The notes under the pieces were generated by a model, which did no database searches, was not told where the DNA came from, and saw nothing but the letters and a program-made list of their open reading frames with translations. Source: JBGTKH01 sp041744735 (GTDB lineage Bacteria > Planctomycetota > Planctomycetia > Pirellulales > Pirellulaceae). From it: 39,630 nucleotides of DNA. The position numbers and the translations under genes are program-made. Below are positions 34,401-39,630 of the stretch, piece after piece. Position 1 is the stretch's first letter. Every line of letters starts with the position of its first letter. The stretch covers positions 1 to 39,630 of the forward strand of contig JBGTKH010000183.1 in assembly GCA_041744735.1 (NCBI GenBank). The letters are read 5' to 3'.

Positions 34401-35473
34401 CGTTTCGCGTAACCAAGTAACGCCGCCTCACAGGCTTCTTTTTCTGGGGGAACCAATTGGGAGACCGATTCCGATGAAATCGTCTTGGTCAGCCTTTGCA
34501 TGGCCGCTAGCAACGTCTTGTCCTCCCAGGGCTGTTCCTTAAATACAGCCAGCAACTCTTCATACGCGTAAAACGGGACATAGGGTATGGTCAGCAACTC
34601 CTCCATTGCAGGCCGTTCCAGTAGGCTCCGCGGTATCGCATCCATGTTTTGGACGCGCGCCGCGTCACCCGCATCCTCGTACAACTGCTGGATTTCCCGC
34701 GTACCGCGTTGACCAATATCAAAAAACAGTTTTGCGGCTTTGCTGCTCGCAAAATCAAGACGCTCCTTTTCGTTCAGGTCCGTCCGCGACAAAACGGGTA
34801 TGACTCTCTTCGGACGCAACGATTCACTTTCGCGGTGGGCCTGTTCGCACACGGATTCAGCGACGGCAGCCGCACCGCGGATGCTTTGATTGTTTCCGGT
34901 AAAGAGCAGCACCAATGTGTCCGGCATTTGCACGGTGCAAATGCCCGCCGTGTCACTCACGCCGGTACGGCTGTCAATGAGCACGAAATCGTATTCTTCC
35001 TGCATCCGCTCGCGCGCAGCCTCCAGCAGCGCTCCCCCGCCCATCCGCTCGTAGAAAGATTGCCAATTGAACGAATTGACACGACTGTGATAGGAGGACG
35101 ACTGTCTGCCTGCGGGGATAAAGTCCAATCGACCCTCATTCGGAAACGAGGAGTTTAACGGGATGGCAAAACGGAGAATATTGGCGTACGGAAGAAACCA
35201 CTCTGGGTCATCATCGTCCGAGGGCGTCATTGCCGCGTCCGCGAACTCGATCGCAAAGTCAATCACTCCCGGCGTCGCGGTCAACTCGACGTCGGACAGG
35301 AACGGTGCAAAATACCGATGCAGGCCCGGCGCCTCGAGATCCCAGTCGAGCGTCAGCACACGCTTGCCGTTACTTGCCAGAATCCACGCAACATGCGCCA
35401 GCGCCATCGACCGGCCGACGCCGCCCTTGTAGGAGTAGAACGTAACGATGTTGCCTGGACTTTTTTTAGACAT
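31460..35473 (-). CDS. Tandem KGGVGR-type ParA/MinD ATPase fused to NuoE-NuoF
   Basis: A 1337-aa protein. Residues 7-340 and 400-705 are two related ParA/MinD-like ATPase domains. Each has a deviant Walker A (KGGVGRS, 16-22; KGGTGRT, 410-416), an A' motif (DWDLEAPG; DWDLESPG) and LIDSRTGVSD as Walker B. This KGGVGR clade is known from bacterial conflict and TIR-linked gene sets. From Met738 the sequence equals the free NuoEF protein (22871-24670) end to end: NuoE-like Cys sites (VCRDMVCRRRGSC, SCLGRC) and a NuoF part with ESCGKCAPCRFGTQ. The FMN motif is altered here (CNGNGGGEPGSFKDR instead of CNADESEPGTFKDR). It lies 28 nt after the TIR gene. The function would be nucleotide-driven switching coupled to an NAD-binding Fe-S module. 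Confidence 0.88.
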   Translation of the reverse strand: MSKKSPGNIVTFYSYKGGVGRSMALAHVAWILASNGKRVLTLDWDLEAPGLHRYFAPFLSDVELTATPGVIDFAIEFADAAMTPSDDDDPEWFLPYANILRFAIPLNSSFPNEGRLDFIPAGRQSSSYHSRVNSFNWQSFYERMGGGALLEAARERMQEEYDFVLIDSRTGVSDTAGICTVQMPDTLVLLFTGNNQSIRGAAAVAESVCEQAHRESESLRPKRVIPVLSRTDLNEKERLDFASSKAAKLFFDIGQRGTREIQQLYEDAGDAARVQNMDAIPRSLLERPAMEELLTIPYVPFYAYEELLAVFKEQPWEDKTLLAAMQRLTKTISSESVSQLVPPEKEACEAALLGYAKRVRIGEEEASQGAGIELDEFSWGPPPSLEADTVEIADTATSRRGKIVTFYAYKGGTGRTMALANVALILANSGKRVLAVDWDLESPGLHFYFAPFLSDKELRKTDGLIEFVTEFVAVAANRDDGQSGVGPELYERKAEQLRAVMLDCRFRRPGKLDFIGAGRQDATYAARVNTFDWQSFYGELGGDKLLEAVRRRLRAEYDYILIDSRTGVSDTFGICTLLMPDTVVMFVTPNNQSLLGGAAVANSLAMPIDETAETALQIIPVFSRADRNELERLEERRKYAKELFASILQRLGSDYRDKGWSKTETLYVPFYAYEESLAFCEDKPGEPDTVLRSMEAIAEFISGEDLIGKGVYEVSSRPRETLEARRVEAPSRRMVGGMIVTELYLIQRRLGYLPEVELRALAERMQTPLYRLQEVSSFYPAFRRAPPPDVEVKVCRDMVCRRRGSCELLAKLQSIYMGESPQRLTIEGVSCLGRCDRAPAVCIDSGATTRNYLQRSLDELSEIVRETLDGRPPQHDPDSLFRRQSQEPWKIDIYASDLPLEPYASVRRFIASGQDDKQRDVQRDRIIRSLETSGLLGMGGAGARAYKKWGDVRTAAGDVKYVVCNGNGGGEPGSFKDRELLLRVPHLVVEGVILAGLFLNAERGYIYIGREYHEQIEAVREAIHEAENRHLCGDDVLGSGIDFPVEVFVSPGGYICGEQTALIEALEDKRAEPRNRPPELQTNGLWDKPTLINNVETLAWVPAIVLREDGKWFAGEGRGKYFGRRFFSISGDVARPGVYEVPVGITLCELIYDFAGGMRYRQKIKAVALSGPSGGFWPVQVPVEYLGKAFVKDLPAGTTHFDILNMEMDIAQARKMKVMMGPGIIVFGDKADMVAQSLSCLEFFRNESCGKCAPCRFGTQKLVDIATDLYEGRLDRSSLNADDRSSGKQQLVDLLAETMELGSICGLGTVAANPLMSLLTHFQDDVQQYLNSRASLP

Positions 35474-35501
35474 CCTGTCACCCGTCGCCCTGTCGCGACA
35501 A

Positions 35502-36878
35502 TCATGTATTGCCGATGGTTGGCACTCGCCTATATCTGCTCGCCTTCACAATCCGACAAACTGGGCCGCGTTCATACATCCTTTTGCGGACGTGGCACAG
35601 ACCGCTTTTGATTTTATTCACAAATTGCTTGCGATTGATCACTTCGACGATCCGCGCACGTTTCGGATCTTGGCGCCGGAACACGTCCCGCCATTTCTCC
35701 CTCAGCCCGTCACCGTGCAACTCCGTTTCCCCATCGTTCGGATTCCACGGTGCGATAACGATGCAGTTCAAGTAGCTTTCCGTGTCGTAGGCTTTCATGA
35801 TGGATTCCAACAGACTCACATGCAGCGACCAAATGTCGACGAGAAGCACGGCGACGATATTCTTGCGCTCGCTCGAATCCAAGTGCACCAGAAACTTGTC
35901 GACGTCCGCGACATTCTCGAACCACACAGGATCGTAAGTTAGCTTCTCGGAACTTGCGGCATTCTGCGCCAGCACCGTTGCCGGTAATAAATCTGGATTG
36001 AGAGGCTTCCAGTCACGCTCGCGATCGGGGCCATAAGCTGCCAATTCTTGTCGGCGATTACATGTTCGGATTTCTTCATCGGTCCCCACAACGTAATAGA
36101 ACCGAACGACTGTCGGCCCACTCTTGTCGCTTACCGTTGCCTGTGGTGATTTTGCAAAGCTGTCTGTCGAAACGGCCGAGCTGCGCACTTCGTGGCTGAC
36201 CACTGTGTGTGCAGACTCTTGCAGACTTGCCGCGTTAATTCGATGGCCAAGGTCAAACGCACTGGGTACGTTGTCGAAATTCGCGTATTTTGGATCGAGG
36301 GAAGACGGTGAGAGATGCGGCCGAGAACGGGCCGCCTTTTTGATCGCGTTCGCCAAGCTCCGAATAACGTTCCGGTAGTCTTCATCGGACGCCCCACTGT
36401 TCACTTTCTGCCGCATTGACCGTAGTCCATGTCGCGCGTAATCGTCCGGCGCATTCGGCAGACCATAGTGTTTTTTCGAGGGCCACCGGTCGCTGAAGTG
36501 TTCAGGCTCTTCCCAGACGATGGGAAGTATTCGTGACGATTCAGGTACCTCTGTGCACTCAGTCGTGGATCGTTCTGGGAACCGTTTTGTGAAGATAAAC
36601 CACTCTTTCCCGCACACATCGCTATCGAAATAGGCGGGCGTCGCCACAAATACGAAGACCGCGCTATTACAAAGCGCCCTGAAAATTGTCGTGTCCCACT
36701 GTTCACCGGGATTGATATTCTCGACGTCCCGAAAACAGACGATTTTGCGTGAACTTCCGCAAATGCTACGAACCTCTTCCTTCAGGTGACCGAGTACTTT
36801 GCCAAGGAGATCAGGATGCATGTCTGCGTGTGCATAGCTGAAGAAAAACACAATCGAATTGGAGTCGCTTTCAGACAT
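35502..36878 (-). CDS. TIR-domain protein, FxsC-like
   Basis: A 458-aa soluble protein. Residues 8 to about 140 form a TIR/SEFIR-type domain: FFFSYAHADM at strand A, CFRDVENINPGEQWD at the BB-loop region, and FVFVATPAYF followed by DSDVCGKEWF, where Glu92 is the candidate NADase residue. The C-terminal domain (about 250-440: RFYYVVGTDEEI, LAAYGPDRERDWKPLNP, AVLLVDIWSLH, CIVIAPWNPNDGE) matches the layout of TIR-like FxsC proteins. TIR domains cleave NAD+ or act as adaptors. It is the first gene of the minus-strand array, divergent from the TPR/cyclase genes. A 23-bp dyad lies about 59 nt upstream. The sequence is less GC-rich than the housekeeping genes. Confidence 0.8.
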   Translation of the reverse strand: MSESDSNSIVFFFSYAHADMHPDLLGKVLGHLKEEVRSICGSSRKIVCFRDVENINPGEQWDTTIFRALCNSAVFVFVATPAYFDSDVCGKEWFIFTKRFPERSTTECTEVPESSRILPIVWEEPEHFSDRWPSKKHYGLPNAPDDYARHGLRSMRQKVNSGASDEDYRNVIRSLANAIKKAARSRPHLSPSSLDPKYANFDNVPSAFDLGHRINAASLQESAHTVVSHEVRSSAVSTDSFAKSPQATVSDKSGPTVVRFYYVVGTDEEIRTCNRRQELAAYGPDRERDWKPLNPDLLPATVLAQNAASSEKLTYDPVWFENVADVDKFLVHLDSSERKNIVAVLLVDIWSLHVSLLESIMKAYDTESYLNCIVIAPWNPNDGETELHGDGLREKWRDVFRRQDPKRARIVEVINRKQFVNKIKSGLCHVRKRMYERGPVCRIVKASRYRRVPTIGNT

Positions 36879-37621
36879 GGCAAGACTGTTAGTAGCGCGA
36901 TACTAGAATCGATTCATCACATCTCTGCCGCGCCAAATTGGCGTGGCAAGGATTTCAACGGTACTACTTTCAACAAGGGACGGACAGATAGCGTTGGTCG
37001 CGTAAATGTGTGGCAGGATTAATGGCAATAGGTCGCATTGAAAACCGCGTCAATTCGCGGGCGAACAGGTCCGCACGTGCCGAATTGAATTCGGCAACGG
37101 GCGCTTCCGTCACGTTTGGACCATGGCCCACGGACGTTTTCGGCGACCGCTCCGCTGCTTTCGTCGCGGCGGATTCACGTCCCGTTGGTGCTGCTTTGCG
37201 CGAACTACGCCGCAGCCCACGAAAGCCGTTGCCGCGGATTGATTCCGTATCGGACGCTCGGACGCGGACGAAACGGCTTGTCACGACCTGACGTCGGTCC
37301 ACGAAAGGAACGAACTGGCCCACGCCCAGCATTGGAATGTCAAAAGTAAAATGGAGCATGACAGCGCCCGGCGCAAAACCGCCGCTCCGATGCAATTCGC
37401 CATCGTGTCGTAAATACTCTGCTTACACTTTTTAACATTGCTTGGGTCGAAAAGTCAACAATCGGCTCGTCGGCGACGAGTGCCTGGGCGCGAGGGTCTT
37501 TTTGTGAGACTGAAGTACGCCAGACTCGACGCCGCGAAGTGGAGGTCTTAGACTATTGCGTATCAATGCGACAACCAGTAACAGAAAAGGCGACGTCGGC
37601 TCGATTGGCAGAGGGCTAGTC
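36879..37621. other. Divergent intergenic region between the TIR and TPR genes
   Basis: 743 nt without a convincing gene, presumably carrying the promoters of both the TIR-led array and the TPR/cyclase pair. It holds a near-perfect dyad at 36926-36948 and a small palindrome at 37466-37480 (CTCGTC ggc GACGAG). An open frame on the minus strand (36970-37395) lacks a ribosome-binding site and family motifs, so I do not call it a gene. A non-coding RNA in this space cannot be excluded. Confidence 0.5.
36926..36948. promoter_or_regulatory. 23-bp dyad, candidate operator
   Basis: TGCCGCGCCAA-A-TTGGCGTGGCA: two 11-bp arms pair with one mismatch around a single central A. A one-base loop cannot form an RNA hairpin, so this is better read as a dimeric protein-binding site. 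Its centre is about 59 nt upstream of the TIR start codon, a typical operator position. Confidence 0.5.
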
Positions 37622-38419
37622 ATGGATTTGGAAAAATCAAACGAGCAAAGTATACAAAGTATACAAGAAATCCTAGAAAACCTGTCAACAGTGGCAGACT
37701 TGGTTCCCGGTGACCTTGCCACGCTCGGTCAATGGCTCGCCAGCGAGGATCGTCCTTATCCCGTCGAACTCTATGCATGTTTGTGCGGCGCATTGCAGGG
37801 CTGTGACGTGCCGCTGACGGCGTACGACGTTGCCATCGCTGGTTTGCGCCATCATAAACGCGATCCGAAACTGCTCTGGCTGAAGGCGTTGTCGCTGTGT
37901 GAGGTTTGCGCGTTCGACGAGGCCAAGGACGTGCTGCTTCAATTGCGCGAACAACCGCCCAGGCCGGATCTCAAAACCGAAGATTTGCTCGGGCTCTTGG
38001 CGCGAACGTACCGCAGCCTGGCTTTCGCCTTCGAAAGTGAAAACCAGTGGACAGCGAATTTGCGCGAGGCGAGCAACATCTACCAACAGGCGTACGCGAC
38101 GTCGGGGAGTTTTTATCCTGCCATCAACGCCGCAACTTCGTCCGCGATGATGGGCGACCTTTCCGAAGCCCAGCGATTGGCCGGCGAAGCGTACGAGCTA
38201 TGCCGCGGACAATCTCACAACGTTTCGACCGAGGACGACGATTACTACTGGTTGCCAGCGACGATGGCCGAGGCGGCGCTGATCCTCGGGCGAACCGAAG
38301 AGGCGATTATGTTATACCATACGGCCGCCGCACGGGCCAATAAACGGTTTCGCTTTCTACGCTCCACGCGGCGCAACGCCCGGCTTCTCATGAAACGGTT
38401 GGGGCAGTGTTTCCTATGA
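37622..38419 (+). CDS. TPR protein, probably the N-terminal half of a TPR-cyclase
   Basis: A 265-aa protein from the ATG at 37622, which has AGAGGG at good spacing (a TTG at 37556 is less likely). It is helical throughout, with TPR-like units (LLWLKALSLCEVCAFDEAKDVLLQL; YPAINAATSSAMMGDLSEAQRLAGEAY; ATMAEAALILGRTEEAIMLYH). This repeat layout matches the TRAFs-binding/DUF4071-type regions that precede cyclase domains in TIR-linked bacterial proteins. It ends at TGA 38417-38419, where the +1 frame continues into the cyclase. An in-gene tandem AGTATACAA (about 37650-37668) encodes a repeated QSI. It probably senses a signal for the cyclase. Confidence 0.7.
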   Translation: MDLEKSNEQSIQSIQEILENLSTVADLVPGDLATLGQWLASEDRPYPVELYACLCGALQGCDVPLTAYDVAIAGLRHHKRDPKLLWLKALSLCEVCAFDEAKDVLLQLREQPPRPDLKTEDLLGLLARTYRSLAFAFESENQWTANLREASNIYQQAYATSGSFYPAINAATSSAMMGDLSEAQRLAGEAYELCRGQSHNVSTEDDDYYWLPATMAEAALILGRTEEAIMLYHTAAARANKRFRFLRSTRRNARLLMKRLGQCFL

Positions 38420-38420
38420 C

Positions 38421-39236
38421 TACGCCAATACCGGTTTAACCGGCCTCGCGATGCAAAATGCGGAACGGCTCGAAACCGACTTCGTGGCGCTGGCCGTTTG
38501 GGACGGCCGCGAAGGTGACGGGCTCGGCGGCACGGCGTCGGTCATTCAGCGCTGGCGGGATATCAATCGCCTCGATGTGGACATCATCGACCTGACGGAG
38601 TTGTTGAAGGAAGCCAAGCATCCAGCCGCAACCATGATCGCCGATGTTAGCCGTCCCCGGCGACGCAAACCGCAATCCGCTGCTGGCAAATCAATCGAAG
38701 TCCGCGCGATCATGTTCGCCGACGTGCAAAACTTCACCGCTCTAACGGAAGAGCAGATGCCGGCGTTTGTCGAACGCTTTCTGTATATGATCGGTGCCAA
38801 AGCCGCCGTTTCGCCCGACCGGCCGATGGTACAAGAATCACGCGGCGACGGCGTGTTTTTCGTGTTTGCAGATATCGGCTCGGCGGGCCGTTTTGCCCTG
38901 GACTTAAACAACTCGCTGCGTAGCACACCTTGGCAATCGTTTGGCCTGCCCAAAGACTTGAACGTGCGGATCGCGCTGCATGCCGGCCCGATCTACGGCT
39001 ATGTGTGTCCGTTTTCCAAACTGCCCACCTATACCGGCAACCACGTTAACCGCGCCGCCCGCATCGAACCGGTGACCCCGATCGGCGAGGTCTACGCCAG
39101 CCGCGAATTCGCCGCCCTGTGCTGCGAAAGCGGTGTCCAGGATTTCACGTGCCAATACGCCGGCCTGGCACCGCTGGCCAAGAACTATGGACTTTTTCCG
39201 CTGTACCACGTGCGACGCCGCGGACGGTCCAACTGA
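38421..39236 (+). CDS. Class III adenylate/guanylate cyclase, probably frameshifted from the TPR gene
   Basis: The open frame runs from about 38394; the first ATG is at 38451 and lacks a ribosome-binding site. Upstream of that ATG the frame still reads sense-like (SYDYANTGLTGLA), so the coding region probably begins in the TPR gene. Residues after the ATG include FVALAVWDGREGDGLGGTAS, a nucleotide-binding-like Gly-rich block. The class III cyclase domain follows (about 80-255): IMFADVQNFTALTEEQ and SRGDGVFFVFADI carry the two metal-binding Asp, and TGNHVNRAARIEPV carries the Asn/Arg transition-state pair. All catalytic positions are present, so it should make cAMP or cGMP. It is the only cyclase in the window and lies beside two CNBD proteins. 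Confidence 0.8.
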   Translation, partial: YANTGLTGLAMQNAERLETDFVALAVWDGREGDGLGGTASVIQRWRDINRLDVDIIDLTELLKEAKHPAATMIADVSRPRRRKPQSAAGKSIEVRAIMFADVQNFTALTEEQMPAFVERFLYMIGAKAAVSPDRPMVQESRGDGVFFVFADIGSAGRFALDLNNSLRSTPWQSFGLPKDLNVRIALHAGPIYGYVCPFSKLPTYTGNHVNRAARIEPVTPIGEVYASREFAALCCESGVQDFTCQYAGLAPLAKNYGLFPLYHVRRRGRSN

Positions 39237-39317
39237 CGTCCGTTTTCGACCGGCGCCGTTTGTGACCGACGATCAAGTGACTCTCGGCGGCCGAGGTTAC
39301 ACCGCGGGTCGCCAACT

Positions 39318-39494
39318 TTAACCACCGGACTGACGACGACCGCGATTGATTTGGATGCCGAAGTCAGTGAATAGCTCGAAGTCGTTGTCGCCGGACTTCG
39401 AAACGTTCTCAAATGGCAGGACCGCCGCGCTGCCTGCGGCAAAGTCGTCGTCATCGTGAACGTACTTGTCGGTAATCAGCCCAATCGTAAGTCT
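39318..39494 (-). pseudogene. C-terminal gene remnant abutting the tRNA
   Basis: A 58-codon open stretch ending at TAA 39318-39320 reads sense-like (DKYVHDDDDFAAGSAAVLPF, then DNDFELFTDFGIQINRG), but no start codon or ribosome-binding site is found before the frame runs into the tRNA gene. It looks like the tail of a protein whose 5' part was lost at the tRNA end. Identity unknown; it could also be a chance ORF. Confidence 0.35.
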
Positions 39495-39496
39495 AG

Positions 39497-39570
39497 TACG
39501 CCCGACAGGATTCGAACCTGTAACCCTCGGTTCCGAAGACCGATGCGCTATCCAATTGCGCCACGGGCGC
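39497..39570 (-). tRNA. tRNA-Arg (anticodon TCG)
   Basis: A complete 74-nt cloverleaf on the minus strand. It has a 7-bp acceptor (GCGCCCG / CGGGCGT, with a terminal G-U pair), a D arm (GCGC..GCGC), an anticodon stem TCGGT/ACCGA with loop CTTCGGA (anticodon TCG, reads CGA), and a T arm with TTCGAAT and stem ACAGG/CCTGT. The discriminator base is A. The CCA is not encoded. Confidence 0.93.
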
Positions 39571-39630
39571 GTGCGGCTGTTTTATCGGTGTTATTTTCTG
39601 TGTTTTGGCCATTTCTCAATCCTGAGATTT

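Noticed and set aside
31460..35473. Plasmid partition locus (ParA)
   Set aside because: The ATPase is of the KGGVGR type in tandem, fused to NuoEF, and no ParB gene or centromere-like repeats are adjacent.
36970..37395. Minus-strand open frame of 141 aa between the TIR and TPR genes
   Set aside because: Arg/Ser-rich composition typical of antisense or non-coding GC-rich DNA, no ribosome-binding site and no motif. A promoter region is more likely.

Overview
The window looks like a chromosome segment of a GC-rich planctomycete. Supporting this are two DUF1501 proteins with Tat-type leaders, a secreted DUF1549/DUF1553 protein paired with one of them, a WD40 gene in the same run, many small conserved planctomycete-type ORFs, and short palindromic intergenic repeats. 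No rRNA, integrase, transposase or CRISPR array is visible. One tRNA-Arg lies at the right edge.

Region 1 (1-6723) is mostly housekeeping. It holds a 5'-truncated nucleoside phosphorylase, a fused uroporphyrinogen-III synthase/decarboxylase (HemD-HemE), a small coupled pair (unknown plus DUF7689), a DUF1501 protein, a LOG-family protein and an 81-aa protein with its own terminator. Region 2 (6724-11425) has a haem-binding lipoprotein followed by a 799-aa protein that resembles the N-terminal half of VioB/RebD without the catalytic ferritin-like half, then RNase PH. Region 3 (11865-14579) is a compact three-gene module of two unknown proteins and a ComEC-like metallo-beta-lactamase-fold hydrolase, visibly less GC-rich than its surroundings. 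Region 4 (14759-20030) is a DUF1549/DUF1553-DUF1501-WD40 run and a secreted alpha/beta hydrolase.

Region 5 (20372-36878) is an unusual minus-strand array of eight genes. In transcription order they are: an FxsC-like TIR protein; a 1337-aa protein joining two KGGVGR-type ParA/MinD ATPase domains to a NuoE-NuoF flavin/NAD/Fe-S module; a ferredoxin protein with two cyclic-nucleotide-binding domains (CNBDs); a polytopic membrane protein with b-haem-like histidines; a decahaem cytochrome; a pentahaem cytochrome; a free-standing NuoE-NuoF protein; and a second ferredoxin-CNBD protein. The NuoEF and ferredoxin-CNBD genes are therefore duplicated: one set is attached to immune-type signalling proteins, the other to cytochromes. 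Divergent from the TIR gene (37622-39236) are a TPR protein and a class III nucleotide cyclase, split by an apparent frameshift.

My main hypothesis is that 28967-39236 is a previously undescribed conflict or stress-signalling system. A TIR sensor/effector, tandem KGGVGR ATPases, an NAD(H)-binding redox module, CNBD-containing Fe-S proteins and a cyclase would link NAD metabolism, cyclic nucleotides and electron transfer. The domain calls rest on motifs visible in the sequence. The joint function is inference. All homology statements come from recognising motifs, not from running searches.
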